From positions 1-52,022 of the forward strand of contig JACRAZ010000093.1 of NCBI GenBank assembly GCA_016213205.1: 52,022 nucleotides of DNA, given 5' to 3'. Both the position numbers and the translations under genes were made by a program. How positions within the stretch are numbered: the first letter of the stretch is position 1; the number at the start of each line of letters is the position of its first letter. Of the stretch, positions 9,492-17,685 are shown piece by piece. The DNA is from Burkholderiales bacterium. Lineage in GTDB: Bacteria; Pseudomonadota; Gammaproteobacteria; Burkholderiales; Burkholderiaceae_C. The notes beneath the pieces were generated by a model that was not told the DNA's origin, made no database searches, and worked only from the letters and a program-made list of their open reading frames with translations.

Positions 9492-11465
9492 ATGGCCGGC
9501 ATCGCCTCCACCGACGACACCGCGCTGCCCGGCGACGCCGGCCTGCTGCGCGTGCTGGCGGGCGTGCTGGCGGGCTCACGCGTGGGGGTGGTGCTGGTCT
9601 CGCCTGCGGGCGTGCTGCGCTGGCACAACAGCACGGGCGCCCAGCTGCTGGGCGATTCACCCGAGGCCCGGCTCGAGGGCCGGCCCTTGCACGGCTTCTT
9701 TGCCGACGATGCCGCGAACCGCGACACGCTGGCCCAGGTGCAGGCCCGCCTGGCCCAAGGCACCGTCCTGCAACCCGGCGTGCCGCTGCAGCTGGCACGC
9801 GGGGCCCGCTGGCTGCAGCTCGAGCTGCAGCAGCTCGGGCCCGAGGAACGCGCCGCCACCGGCCTGGGGGGCGCACTCGCCCTGTCGGACATCACCGAGC
9901 AGCGCCTGCAGCGACAGGCCGCCGACCGTGAAGGCATGCTGCTGCGCGAGGCCGCGCGCCTGGGGCACATCGGCGCCTGGGACCTCGACGTGCTGACGCA
10001 GCAGGTGCGCTGGACCGACGAGATGTTCGCGATCCACGACCTGCCGCTGGGCCAGGCCCCGCATCCGCTGGCCGCGCTGACCTACTACGACGAAGCCTCG
10101 GCGGCCCGGCTGCGGCGCGCGGTGGAGCGTGCGGTGGCACAGGGCGCGCCCTTCGATCTGCCGCTGGGCTCCGTCAGCGCCAGCGGCCAGCACAAGCGGG
10201 TGCGCGTGATCGGCAGCGCCGAGCGCGACGCCGCTGGCCGGGTGGTGCGCGTGGTGGGCCTGTGCCACGACATCACCGAGCGCGAGCAGCATGCCCAGGC
10301 CCTGCTGGACAAGGCCGCCGCCGAGCGCGCCAGCCGCGCCAAGAGCGAGTTCCTGTCGCGCGTGAGCCACGAGTTGCGCACGCCGCTGAACGGCGTGCTC
10401 GGCTTCGCGCAGCTGCTGCAGCAGCGCGCCGGCGAGCTGCCGGGCTGGACCAGCGAGCCCTTGCGCATGATCCGCCAGGCCGGTGACCACCTGCTCACGC
10501 TGATCGACGACATGCTCGACCTGGGCTCCATCGAATCCGGTGCCCTGCGCCTGACGCTGGCGCCGGTGGCACTGGATGCGGTGGTGGGCGAAGCGGTGCG
10601 CCTGATGGCGCCGCAGGCGCTGGCCGGGCGCGTGATGCTGCGGCCCTGGGCGCCCAGCCGGGCCTGGGTGCAGGCCGATGCCACGCGGCTGCGCCAGGTG
10701 CTGCTGAACCTGCTGAGCAACGCGATCAAGTTCAACCGCGCCGGCGGCGAGGTGTGGTTGCTGCTGGACGGCGACGACCACCACTGGACCTTGCGGGTGC
10801 AGGACAGCGGCCCGGGCATCAGCGCCGAGCGTCGGCGCGACCTGTTCCAGCCCTTCAACCGGCTGGGCGCCGAGGAAACCGGCGTGCCCGGCACCGGGCT
10901 GGGCCTGTCGATCGCGCGCCACCTCACCGAAGCCATGGGCGGCCGGCTGGAGCTGGCCCCGCCCGGCGCGCGGGGCACCGAGTTGCGCGTGCGCCTGCAG
11001 CGGGCCGAACCGGCCGCGCCGGTGGCCGCCCGGCCGCCGCGCCCCACCGTGCCGGCGCATCAGCGCGCCTGCCGCGTGCTCTACGTGGAAGACCACCCGG
11101 TCAATGCCATGCTGGTGAGCGAAGCGCTGGCGGTGCAGCAGCCGCGCCACGAGCTGCGCCTGGCCGAAACCGGCGAGCAAGGCCTTGAAATGGTGGCCGA
11201 CGAACCCCCGGACATCGTGCTGCTGGACCTGAACCTGCCCGGTGCCAATGGCTACGAAGTGCTGGCCCGCCTGCGCGCGGAACCGGCCTGGGCCGGCCTG
11301 CCCTGCGTGGCAGTGTCCGCCGATGCGATGCCGGAGGACCTGGACCGCGCGCGCGCGGCGGGCTTCGACGATTACTGGACCAAGCCGCTCACGATGAATG
11401 GCCTCGCGCACCGCATCGCGGCCATCGTGGACGGCCTGCAATCGCGCCAGGCCTCCACCGGCTGA
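9492..11465 (+). CDS. PAS-containing hybrid histidine kinase/response regulator
   Basis: 657 residues without transmembrane helices, so it is likely cytosolic. A first PAS-like domain covers about 15-135 and a second about 150-265, the latter ending GLCHDITERE. The dimerisation/phosphoacceptor motif is FLSRVSHELRTPLNG with His293. The ATPase domain shows N box LRQVLLNLLSNAIKFN, G1 DSGPGIS and G2 GTGLGLS. A C-terminal receiver domain starts at CRVLYVEDHPVNAML (about 527) with the acceptor Asp in IVLLDLNLPG and a conserved Lys in DYWTKPL. The signal is unknown. There is no partner regulator next to it; the receiver may pass phosphate to a distant Hpt protein. Confidence 0.92.
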   Translation: MAGIASTDDTALPGDAGLLRVLAGVLAGSRVGVVLVSPAGVLRWHNSTGAQLLGDSPEARLEGRPLHGFFADDAANRDTLAQVQARLAQGTVLQPGVPLQLARGARWLQLELQQLGPEERAATGLGGALALSDITEQRLQRQAADREGMLLREAARLGHIGAWDLDVLTQQVRWTDEMFAIHDLPLGQAPHPLAALTYYDEASAARLRRAVERAVAQGAPFDLPLGSVSASGQHKRVRVIGSAERDAAGRVVRVVGLCHDITEREQHAQALLDKAAAERASRAKSEFLSRVSHELRTPLNGVLGFAQLLQQRAGELPGWTSEPLRMIRQAGDHLLTLIDDMLDLGSIESGALRLTLAPVALDAVVGEAVRLMAPQALAGRVMLRPWAPSRAWVQADATRLRQVLLNLLSNAIKFNRAGGEVWLLLDGDDHHWTLRVQDSGPGISAERRRDLFQPFNRLGAEETGVPGTGLGLSIARHLTEAMGGRLELAPPGARGTELRVRLQRAEPAAPVAARPPRPTVPAHQRACRVLYVEDHPVNAMLVSEALAVQQPRHELRLAETGEQGLEMVADEPPDIVLLDLNLPGANGYEVLARLRAEPAWAGLPCVAVSADAMPEDLDRARAAGFDDYWTKPLTMNGLAHRIAAIVDGLQSRQASTG

Positions 11466-12077
11466 TCAGGCCGGCGGCGCGGTGTCCACGAAGCTCGGCC
11501 GCGTGGCCAGCTTCTCGGCCAGCTTGGCCAGGTTGGGATGATCACCGCGCCAATCGATGTGGGCGAACCGGAAATCGAGGTAGGCCAGCGCCACGCCCAC
11601 GGCCACATCGGCCAGCGTGAAGTGGTTGCCGTTGCACCAGGGCTTGTCGCCCAGGCCCAGGCTCATGGCCTTGAGCGCGGTGTTGACACGGCTCATCTGG
11701 CGCTCGATCCAGGCCGGGCTGCGCGCCTCGCCACGCGGGCCCCAGGTCTGCTCCATGCGGGCCAGGATCGCGGCATCGCACACCCCATCGGCCAGCGCCT
11801 CCCAGGTGCGCACCTCCACCCGTTCGCGGCCCGAGGGCGGGATCAGCTTGCCCACCGGCGACAGGGTGTCGACGTATTCGACGATGACGCGGGAATCGAA
11901 CACCGCCTCGCCGCCTTCCATCACCAGGCAGGGCACCTTGCCCAGCGGGTTGGACTTCAGGATCGCGTCATGGGTCCACACGTCTTCCAGCACCAGCTGG
12001 TAGTCGAGCTTCTTTTCCGCCATCACGACCCGTACCTTGCGCACGTACGGGCTGGTGAGCGATCCGATCAGTTTCAT
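11466..12077 (-). CDS. Glutathione S-transferase family protein
   Basis: 203 residues, the normal GST length. The N-terminal domain is MKLIGSLTSPYVRKVRVVMA, with Ser in SLTSPYVRK as probable glutathione-activating residue, then KSNPLGKVPCLVME and VFDSRVIVEYVD (DS contacts the glutathione gamma-glutamyl group). The helical C-terminal domain contains NHFTLADVAVGVALAYLDFR, a characteristic N-capping box. It resembles YibF-like GSTs of proteobacteria. It stands convergent to the hybrid kinase gene; the two stops abut. The 212 bp upstream, to position 12289, holds no gene that I can see. Confidence 0.9.
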   Translation of the reverse strand: MKLIGSLTSPYVRKVRVVMAEKKLDYQLVLEDVWTHDAILKSNPLGKVPCLVMEGGEAVFDSRVIVEYVDTLSPVGKLIPPSGRERVEVRTWEALADGVCDAAILARMEQTWGPRGEARSPAWIERQMSRVNTALKAMSLGLGDKPWCNGNHFTLADVAVGVALAYLDFRFAHIDWRGDHPNLAKLAEKLATRPSFVDTAPPA

Positions 12078-12289
12078 GGGGGAGGCAGTGTTCCGGGAGG
12101 CTGGCGCTGGCAGGGGGCCAGTGCAATTCATTCTAGCCAAGGGCCTTTGCACCCCAGGTCCCCACGTTCGAAGGGCGTGCGGATGTCGCGCCCGGCCCAC
12201 GGCCGTGGCAAAACCCGACACCGGCAGCGCGGCGGCTTGGTCAGAATGCGCGGTGCCCCCGAGGCTGGCGCCCGGGGTGGCAGGTCGGT

Positions 12290-13561
12290 TCAGCGCCCCA
12301 GCGTGAAGTCCACCGCGGCCGGGCGTCCCGGCAGGGCCATCTGCGCGGTGGCCGGTGCCGAGCGCGCCACCACCTGGCCACGGCGCAGCACCGCCAGCCG
12401 GGCCGCGCGCAGGCGGATCGCCTCCACCGGCGAGCGCGCCTGCAGCAGCACCGCATCGGCATGGCAGCCCACCTCGAGCCCGTAGCCTTCGAGGCCCAGC
12501 ACACGCGCGGCGTTCACCGTCACCGCGTCGAAGCAGCTGCGCATCTGGGCCTGCGAGGTCATCTGCGCCACATGCAGGCCCATCGCCGCCACTTCCAGCA
12601 TGTCGGCCGAACCGAGCGCGTACCACGGGTCCATCACACAGTCGTGGCCGAAGGCCACGTTCACGCCGGCGGCCAGCAGCTCGGGCACGCGTGTCATGCC
12701 GCGGCGCCGGGGGTAGCTGTCGTGCCGGCCCTGCAGCGTGATGTTGATCAGCGGGTTGGCCACCGCATGCAGCTGCGCTTCGGCCATCAAGGGCAGCAGC
12801 TTGGACACGTAGTAGTTGTCCATCGAGTGCATCGAGGTCAGGTGCGAGCCGGTGACGCGGCCCTGCAGGCCCAGGCGCTGGGTGTGGAAGGCCAGGGTCT
12901 CGACATGGCGCGACAGCGGGTCGTCGCTCTCGTCGCAGTGCATGTCCACGCGCAGGCCGCGCTGCGCGGCGATCTCGCACAGCAGCCTCACGCTGTCGGC
13001 GCCCTCGGCCATGGTGCGCTCGAAGTGCGGGATGCCACCCACCACGTCGACACCCATGTCCAGCGCCCGCTGCAGGGTGGCCAGCGCGTTCGGCGCCCGC
13101 AGCACGCCGTCCTGCGGAAAGGCCACCAGCTGCAGGTCGAGGTAGGGCCGCACCCGCTCGCGCACCTGCAGCAGCGCCTCCACCGCGAGCAGCCGGTCGT
13201 CGCACACGTCCACATGGCTGCGGATGGCGAGCAGCCCGCGCGCCACCGCCCAGTCGCAGTAGGTGAGCGCGCGTTCGACCAGCGCGTCCTGCGTGAGCTG
13301 GGGCTTGAGCTCCCCCCACAGCGCGATGCCTTCGAGCAGCGTGCCGCTGGCGTTCACCCGCGGCAGGCCGTGGCTCAGCGTGGCATCGAGGTGGAAGTGC
13401 GCGTCGACGAACGGCGGGCTCAGCAGCCAGCCCTCGGCATCGAGCACCGGCACGCCCGCCGGCGCCGGCAAGGCCGGGCCGATGGCGGCGAAGCGGCCCT
13501 CGTGCACGAGCAGGTCGATGCCGGTGCGGCCGTCGGGCAGGGTGGCATTGCGGATCAGCAT
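12290..13561 (-). CDS. codA: Cytosine deaminase-like amidohydrolase
   Basis: 423 residues, co-linear with E. coli cytosine deaminase (CodA) with a constant offset of six residues. Metal ligands match: His55 and His57 (DAHFHLD), His208 (DMHCDES), His240 (GSHLTSMHS) and Asp307 (FGHD). Gln150 and Glu211 match the substrate and acid-base residues (Gln156, Glu217 in E. coli). However, positions equal to E. coli Asp314 and Phe316 are Cys308 and Met310 (GHDCVMDPW); these positions are known to tune substrate choice in E. coli. It hydrolytically removes an exocyclic amine from a pyrimidine-like ring; the true substrate may not be cytosine. It is divergent from a FAD oxidoreductase operon. Confidence 0.85.
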   Translation of the reverse strand: MLIRNATLPDGRTGIDLLVHEGRFAAIGPALPAPAGVPVLDAEGWLLSPPFVDAHFHLDATLSHGLPRVNASGTLLEGIALWGELKPQLTQDALVERALTYCDWAVARGLLAIRSHVDVCDDRLLAVEALLQVRERVRPYLDLQLVAFPQDGVLRAPNALATLQRALDMGVDVVGGIPHFERTMAEGADSVRLLCEIAAQRGLRVDMHCDESDDPLSRHVETLAFHTQRLGLQGRVTGSHLTSMHSMDNYYVSKLLPLMAEAQLHAVANPLINITLQGRHDSYPRRRGMTRVPELLAAGVNVAFGHDCVMDPWYALGSADMLEVAAMGLHVAQMTSQAQMRSCFDAVTVNAARVLGLEGYGLEVGCHADAVLLQARSPVEAIRLRAARLAVLRRGQVVARSAPATAQMALPGRPAAVDFTLGR

Positions 13562-13629
13562 GGCGGGCCCGTGTCAGGGTATGGGTGGTTTTCGCATAGG
13601 CTACAGGCTTTCATTGCACGCTCCATGCC

Positions 13630-14979
13630 ATGACGCCGCTGCGCACCCTGCACGAGCCCGCACGCCAGACACCGGTGGTGGCCGAATGCGAGGTGCTGGT
13701 GCTGGGCGGCGGGCCCGCCGGGCTGGCCGCTGCCGCCGCGGCCGCACGCGCGGGCCGCAGCACGCTGCTGGTGGAACGCTACGGCTTCCTGGGCGGCATG
13801 GGCACGGCGGCGGGCGTCACCAACTTCTGCGGGCTGCATGCCAACGTGCATGGCGAGCTGAAGCAGGTGGTGCATGGGCTGGCCGACGAACTGCTGGCGC
13901 GGCTGCGCGCACTGGGCGGGCTGAACGAGCCGCATGTGCTGTTCGGCGGCAAGATCTGCGCGCAGGCCTACGACAACGCGGCGTACAAGGCGGCAGCCGA
14001 CCAGCTGGTGCTGGCCCACGGCGTGAAGCTGCTGTTCCATGCGCTGGCGGTGGGCGTGGTGATGCGCTCGCCGGGCATCGTCGAGGCGCTGCTGGTGGAA
14101 ACCAAGTCGGGCCGTGGCGCGATCCTCGCGCAGCAGTTCATCGACTGCTCGGGCGATGGCGACCTGGCCGCGGCCGCCGGCGCGCCCTTCGAGAAGGATG
14201 CGCTGCTCTACCCCTCGACGATGTTCCGCGTGAACGGCGTCGACGCGGCGCGCGCGGGCGATGCCTGGAACCACTTCGGTGCACTGATGGCCGCGGCCGA
14301 GCAGCGTGGCCAGCGTTTCGCGCGCAAGACCCCGATCATCCGGCCGCAGAAGAACCCGAGCGAGTGGCGCGCCAACGTGACCCAGCTGGCCAACCCCGAT
14401 GGCAGCCCGGTGGACGGCACCGATGCCTGGCAGTTGAGCGCGGCCGAGGTCGAAGGCCGGCGGCAGATCGTGGAGTTCATGCGTTTCCTGCGTGGCGATG
14501 GGCAGCAGCCCGCGGTGCCGGGCTTCGAGAACGCCTACCTGCTGGAGATCGCGCCGCAGGTGGGCCTGCGCGAGACGCGCCGCATCCTCGGCGAATGGCA
14601 GCTCAGCGAACACGAGGTGCTGGGCTGTGCCAGCTTCGCCGACAGCATCGGCGTCAACGGCTGGCCGATCGAGGCCCACGTGGCCGGCGACGTGAGCTTC
14701 ACCTTCGTGCACGACCTCGGCAGCTGCCGCGGCTACAACCAGCTGCCGTTGCGCATGATCGTGCCGCGCGCGGTCGACAATCTCTGGGTCGCCGGCCGCT
14801 GTGCCTCGATGACGCACGCAGGCCAGTCTGCCGCCCGTGTCAGCGGTGCCTGCTTCGTGATGGGCGAGGCCGCGGGCGCCGGTGCGGCGCTGTCGCTCGG
14901 CAGCTCGACACGGCCGCGTGAACTGCCGGCCGCACCGCTGCAGCAGGCGCTGCGCGCGCAGGGCGTCTTCATCGGCTGA
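13630..14979 (+). CDS. FAD-dependent oxidoreductase (FAD_oxidored family)
   Basis: 449 residues. The Rossmann FAD-binding motif is VLVLGGGPAGLAAAAAAARAG (about 22-42, cited in part), followed by the family-typical ERYGFLGGMGTAAGV, then IDCSGDGDLAAAAG and near the end NLWVAGRCASMTHAGQSAARV, a second FAD contact. Proteins with this pattern (soluble, about 450 residues) are annotated as FAD_oxidored or CoB-CoM heterodisulfide reductase-like, mostly of unknown substrate. It heads an apparent operon with a Bug receptor and a PhyH dioxygenase, and diverges from the deaminase with a 68-bp spacer. A second ATG lies at 13625 but in another frame. Confidence 0.85.
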   Translation: MTPLRTLHEPARQTPVVAECEVLVLGGGPAGLAAAAAAARAGRSTLLVERYGFLGGMGTAAGVTNFCGLHANVHGELKQVVHGLADELLARLRALGGLNEPHVLFGGKICAQAYDNAAYKAAADQLVLAHGVKLLFHALAVGVVMRSPGIVEALLVETKSGRGAILAQQFIDCSGDGDLAAAAGAPFEKDALLYPSTMFRVNGVDAARAGDAWNHFGALMAAAEQRGQRFARKTPIIRPQKNPSEWRANVTQLANPDGSPVDGTDAWQLSAAEVEGRRQIVEFMRFLRGDGQQPAVPGFENAYLLEIAPQVGLRETRRILGEWQLSEHEVLGCASFADSIGVNGWPIEAHVAGDVSFTFVHDLGSCRGYNQLPLRMIVPRAVDNLWVAGRCASMTHAGQSAARVSGACFVMGEAAGAGAALSLGSSTRPRELPAAPLQQALRAQGVFIG

Positions 14980-15016
14980 CGGCCGGCATCTTTCGACAAC
15001 ACGACGAGGAGTTCCC

Positions 15017-16036
15017 ATGATCACCAAGCGCCGCCTGCTCTCGCTGCTGGCCGCCACGCCGGCCGCGCTGGCGCTCGACCGGGCCTCGGCCCAGACCACC
15101 CGGGCCGTCCCCCGTGCGTCCGCGCCGCCGCCGCTGGCCTGGCCCACGCAGCCGCTGAAGGTGCTGGTGGGCTTTCCGCCCGGCTCGACACCAGACCTTG
15201 CCGCGCGGGCCATCGCCGACGCGCTGGCCAAGGGCATCGGCCAGCCGGTGGTGGTGGAGAACCGGCCCGGCGCCTCCGGCAACATCGCCGCCGACCTGGT
15301 GGCCAAGTCGCGCGACAACCACACCATCGGCGTGATGATCAACGGCAACCTCACGGTGGCCAAGCTGCTGAACCCGGCGCTGGGTTTCGACCCCGCGAAG
15401 GACTTCGCGCCGCTGTCGCTGATCGGCACCGCGCCGCTGCTGCTCACCGTGAACGGCAGCGCGCCGGGGCGCACGCCGGCCGAGCTGCTGCTGTGGGCGC
15501 GCAACCTCGACGACAAGGCCAACTACGGCACGCCGGGCAACGGCACCGTGGGCCACCTGGGCATGGAGCTCATCAAGAGCAAGACCGGCATCAAGGCCGT
15601 GCACGTGCCGTTCTCGGGCAACCCGCAGGTCATCAACGCGATGCTGGCCGGTCAGATCCACCTCGCGCTGCTGCCGCCCGGGCTGGCGCTGCCGCACGTG
15701 AAGAGCGGCAAGCTCAAGGCGATCGGCCTGACCTCGCCGGGCCGCAGCTCGCTGGTGACCGACCAGCCCACGCTGCGCGAGGCCGAGGTGACCGGCGCCG
15801 ATCTCGAGATCTGGACCGCCGCCGCCGCGCCGGCCACCATGCCGGCACCGGTGGTGGCCCGGCTGAGCGCCGCGCTGGTGGAAGCGATCCGCGCGCCCGA
15901 ATCGCGCCAGCGCCTGCTCACTGTAGGCTGGCAGGCCGTGGGCACCGCGCCCGAGGGGCTGGCCAACCGCATGAGGGCCGACACGGCCCAGCTCAGCGGC
16001 ATCATCCTGATGCGGGGCATCAAGGCCGATTCCTGA
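15017..16036 (+). CDS. Bug-family (TctC-like) periplasmic solute receptor
   Basis: 339 residues with an N-terminal signal peptide (MITKRRLLSLLAATPAALA then ALDRASAQ). The mature protein begins the usual Bug pattern: WPTQPLKVLVGFPPGSTPDLAARAIADAL (part), then VVENRPGASGNIAADLVAKS and KDFAPLSLIGTAPLLL. These receptors bind carboxylated or other small organic solutes. No TctA/TctB membrane genes are next to it, which is common for Bug proteins in Burkholderiales. The ATG at 15017 follows a GAGGAG ribosome site 37 bp after the FAD gene. The stop overlaps the next start (TGATG). Confidence 0.9.
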   Translation: MITKRRLLSLLAATPAALALDRASAQTTRAVPRASAPPPLAWPTQPLKVLVGFPPGSTPDLAARAIADALAKGIGQPVVVENRPGASGNIAADLVAKSRDNHTIGVMINGNLTVAKLLNPALGFDPAKDFAPLSLIGTAPLLLTVNGSAPGRTPAELLLWARNLDDKANYGTPGNGTVGHLGMELIKSKTGIKAVHVPFSGNPQVINAMLAGQIHLALLPPGLALPHVKSGKLKAIGLTSPGRSSLVTDQPTLREAEVTGADLEIWTAAAAPATMPAPVVARLSAALVEAIRAPESRQRLLTVGWQAVGTAPEGLANRMRADTAQLSGIILMRGIKADS

Positions 16037-16887
16037 TGCTCGACGCGGCACAGATCGCGCACTACCGGCGCGAGGGCTACCTGGTGCTGCCGGATTTCAA
16101 GCCGGCGGCCGAACTTGCGGCGCTGCGCGCGCGGGCGCTCGAGATCGTGGACGCCTTCGAGCCCGGCCGGCGCCCGGCCGTGTTCTCGACCCGCGACCAG
16201 GCCCGCGGCACCGGGCCTGAGTTCCTGGCCTCGGCCGAGGGCATCCACTGCTTCTTCGAGGAGGAGGCCTTCGACGAACACGGCGCACTGACGGCCCCCA
16301 AGGCGCTGGCCATCAACAAGATCGGCCACGCGATGCACGACCTGGACCCGGTGTTCGACCAGTTCTCGCACGGGCCACGGCTGGCCGCGCTGGCCCACGA
16401 CCTCGGCCTGGCGCAGGCGCTGGTGTGGCAATCGATGTTCATCTTCAAGCAGCCCGGCATCGGCGGCGAGGTGAAGTGGCACCAGGACGCCAGCTTCCTG
16501 GACACCACGCCCACCAGCGTGACCGGCTTCTGGTTTGCACTGGAAGACGCGCGGCGCGACAACGGCTGCCTGTGGGTGCAGCCGGGTGGCCACCGCACGC
16601 CGCTGCGCGAGCGCTTCGTGCGCGAGCGGGTCGCGGGCGAAGACCGCGTGAGCATGGTGGCGCTGGACCGCCTGCCCTGGCCCGACCTGTCCCAGGCGCT
16701 GCCGGTGGAGGTGAGTGCCGGCACGCTGGTGTGCTTTCACGGGCTGCTGCCGCACTGGAGCGCGAGCAACCGCTCGCCGCACTCGCGCCACGCCTACACC
16801 CTGCACGCCACCGACGCACGCAGCCGCTACGCGGACACCAACTGGCTGCAGCGCAGCACCCTGCCGCTGCGGGGCTTCGAGGGCTGA
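16036..16887 (+). CDS. Phytanoyl-CoA dioxygenase (PhyH) family protein
   Basis: 283 residues, non-haem Fe(II)/2-oxoglutarate-dependent oxygenase fold. The iron triad is seen as HxD at His149/Asp151 (KWHQDASF) and His240 (LPHWSASN), with Arg251 (PHSRHAY) as the likely 2-oxoglutarate carboxylate ligand. The N-terminal FKPAAELAALRARALEIVDAF and FWFALEDARRDNGCLWVQPGGH are usual in PhyH enzymes. The substrate is unknown. The start overlaps the Bug gene stop by one base (TGATG), so translation is coupled and it completes the FAD-Bug-PhyH operon. Confidence 0.9.
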   Translation: MLDAAQIAHYRREGYLVLPDFKPAAELAALRARALEIVDAFEPGRRPAVFSTRDQARGTGPEFLASAEGIHCFFEEEAFDEHGALTAPKALAINKIGHAMHDLDPVFDQFSHGPRLAALAHDLGLAQALVWQSMFIFKQPGIGGEVKWHQDASFLDTTPTSVTGFWFALEDARRDNGCLWVQPGGHRTPLRERFVRERVAGEDRVSMVALDRLPWPDLSQALPVEVSAGTLVCFHGLLPHWSASNRSPHSRHAYTLHATDARSRYADTNWLQRSTLPLRGFEG

Positions 16888-16890
16888 GCG

Positions 16891-16911
16891 GCGGGGGGCA
16901 CCGCCCCCCGC
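16891..16911 (+). terminator. GC-rich hairpin after the PhyH gene
   Basis: A perfect 9-bp stem GCGGGGGGC/GCCCCCCGC with loop ACC starts 3 bp after the PhyH stop. There is no T-run, so it may act as a 3'-end stabiliser or part of a factor-dependent terminator. Confidence 0.45.
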
Positions 16912-16966
16912 CCGCCCGCCCACGCCCGCCCGCCCACGCCCGCCCGCCCACGCCCGCCCACGCCCG
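16911..16966. repeat. 14-bp GC-rich tandem repeat
   Basis: Three perfect tandem copies of CCCGCCCGCCCACG (16911-16952) are followed by a shortened 10-bp copy and a 4-bp remnant. It lies between the PhyH hairpin and the DUF2892 promoter. It is too short-unit and spacer-free to be CRISPR. Confidence 0.85.
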
Positions 16967-16989
16967 TAATGGGCGTACCGGCGACCGGT

Positions 16990-17018
16990 TTGAACTTCGG
17001 GCCGACACCTGCTAATAT
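16990..17018 (+). promoter_or_regulatory. Sigma-70 promoter of the DUF2892-csoR operon
   Basis: TTGAAC (16990-16995), a 17-bp spacer, then TAATAT (17013-17018). In this GC-rich DNA both boxes stand out. The predicted transcript start is near 17025, giving a leader of about 50 nt with an AGGAG ribosome site before the ATG at 17075. Confidence 0.7.
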
Positions 17019-17032
17019 ACCCGTATGGGTAT
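17017..17032. promoter_or_regulatory. Operator-like inverted repeat ATACCC-GTAT-GGGTAT
   Basis: A perfect 6-bp dyad with 4-bp centre overlaps the -10 box and the predicted start site. CsoR-type repressors are known to bind TACCC-n4-GGGTA-like dyads, and a CsoR-family gene is second in this operon. The same architecture recurs at 39351-39366 in the pmpAB promoter. Autorepression is inferred. Confidence 0.65.
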
Positions 17033-17074
17033 CGGGCCAGTCTGTCCGACGCCTGCCACTTCAGGAGTTTCAGC

Positions 17075-17296
17075 ATGACGGTCGACCGTTGGATCCATGT
17101 TTTCGCAGGCACCTTCATCCTGCTGTCGCTGGCGCTGGGCGTGGACGGCAGCCCGCTGTTCGTCAGCCGCTGGTGGCTGGCATTCACCGCCTTCGTGGGC
17201 GCCAACCTGTTGCAGTACGGCCTCACGAACTTCTGCCCGATGGGGGTGATACTGCGCAAACTGGGCGTGCGGGATTCCCTGGTCTGCGCACGCTGA
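17075..17296 (+). CDS. DUF2892 (YgaP-type) membrane protein
   Basis: 73 residues with two hydrophobic segments (about 6-26 and 32-52). Family marks are the N-terminal MTVDRWIHVFAGTFILLSLALG and the NFCPMGVILRKLG motif containing the single conserved-type Cys. DUF2892 is the membrane part of YgaP, where it follows a rhodanese domain; stand-alone copies are frequent in sulfur-oxidation loci, and a role in passing or exporting small sulfur species is inferred. An AGGAG ribosome site precedes the ATG. It is the first gene of an operon with the CsoR-family repressor 72 bp downstream. Confidence 0.88.
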   Translation: MTVDRWIHVFAGTFILLSLALGVDGSPLFVSRWWLAFTAFVGANLLQYGLTNFCPMGVILRKLGVRDSLVCAR

Positions 17297-17368
17297 CACA
17301 CGGCAGGCCCAAGCGCGGCGACAATGCGGGCTGATCATCTCCCGCCGCCCTGCCCGGAGGCCTGCCCC

Positions 17369-17659
17369 ATGTCGAAGTTCACCGACGATCAAGCGCGCAC
17401 CGACCTGCTCAACCGGCTCAAACGTGCGGAAGGCCAGTTGCGTGGCATCCAGCGCATGATCGAGGGCGGTGAGCCCTGCCTGGACATCGCCAGCCAGATG
17501 GCCGCCGTGCGCAAGGCGCTGGACAGCGCCTACGTGCGCATGACCGTGTGCTTCATGCAGCAGGAGCTGCACGCGCGCCTGGAACCCGACGCCGCACACG
17601 AGGTGGAACTCACCGCGGTGCTGGACGACGTCCAGACGCTGCTGGGCAAGGTTCGCTGA
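17369..17659 (+). CDS. CsoR/CstR (DUF156)-family repressor with unusual Cys pair
   Basis: 96 residues, all-helical DUF156 pattern: LLNRLKRAEGQLRGIQRMIEGGEPCLDIASQMAAVRKAL (part). Cys37 is the conserved first Cys. The second ligand positions of copper CsoR (His and Cys 25 and 29 residues later) and of persulfide-sensing CstR (Cys 29 later) are Phe62 and Glu66 here; instead Cys61 lies 24 residues after Cys37. It therefore should not bind Cu(I) in the usual way; a thiol- or persulfide-based sensor using Cys37/Cys61 is inferred from the sulfur-gene setting. The ATG 17369 was chosen over an upstream in-frame start because family homology begins there. Confidence 0.85.
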   Translation: MSKFTDDQARTDLLNRLKRAEGQLRGIQRMIEGGEPCLDIASQMAAVRKALDSAYVRMTVCFMQQELHARLEPDAAHEVELTAVLDDVQTLLGKVR

Positions 17660-17671
17660 CCCCCCGCCCGC

Positions 17672-17685
17672 TGAACCGACCGGTT
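17672..17685. terminator. Short dyad between convergent csoR- and arsR-type genes
   Basis: GAACCG-AC-CGGTTC lies in the 26-bp spacer between two convergent stops. It is symmetrical and could end transcription from both sides, but the stem is short and has no T-run. Confidence 0.3.

Noticed and set aside
12190..12210. CCACGGCCGTGG palindrome in the 212-bp gap between the GST and deaminase genes
   Set aside because: Short GC palindromes are expected by chance at this GC content, and no promoter or T-run is associated.
16911..16966. Possible CRISPR-like direct repeats
   Set aside because: Units are 14 bp, contiguous and without spacers; no cas genes are present.
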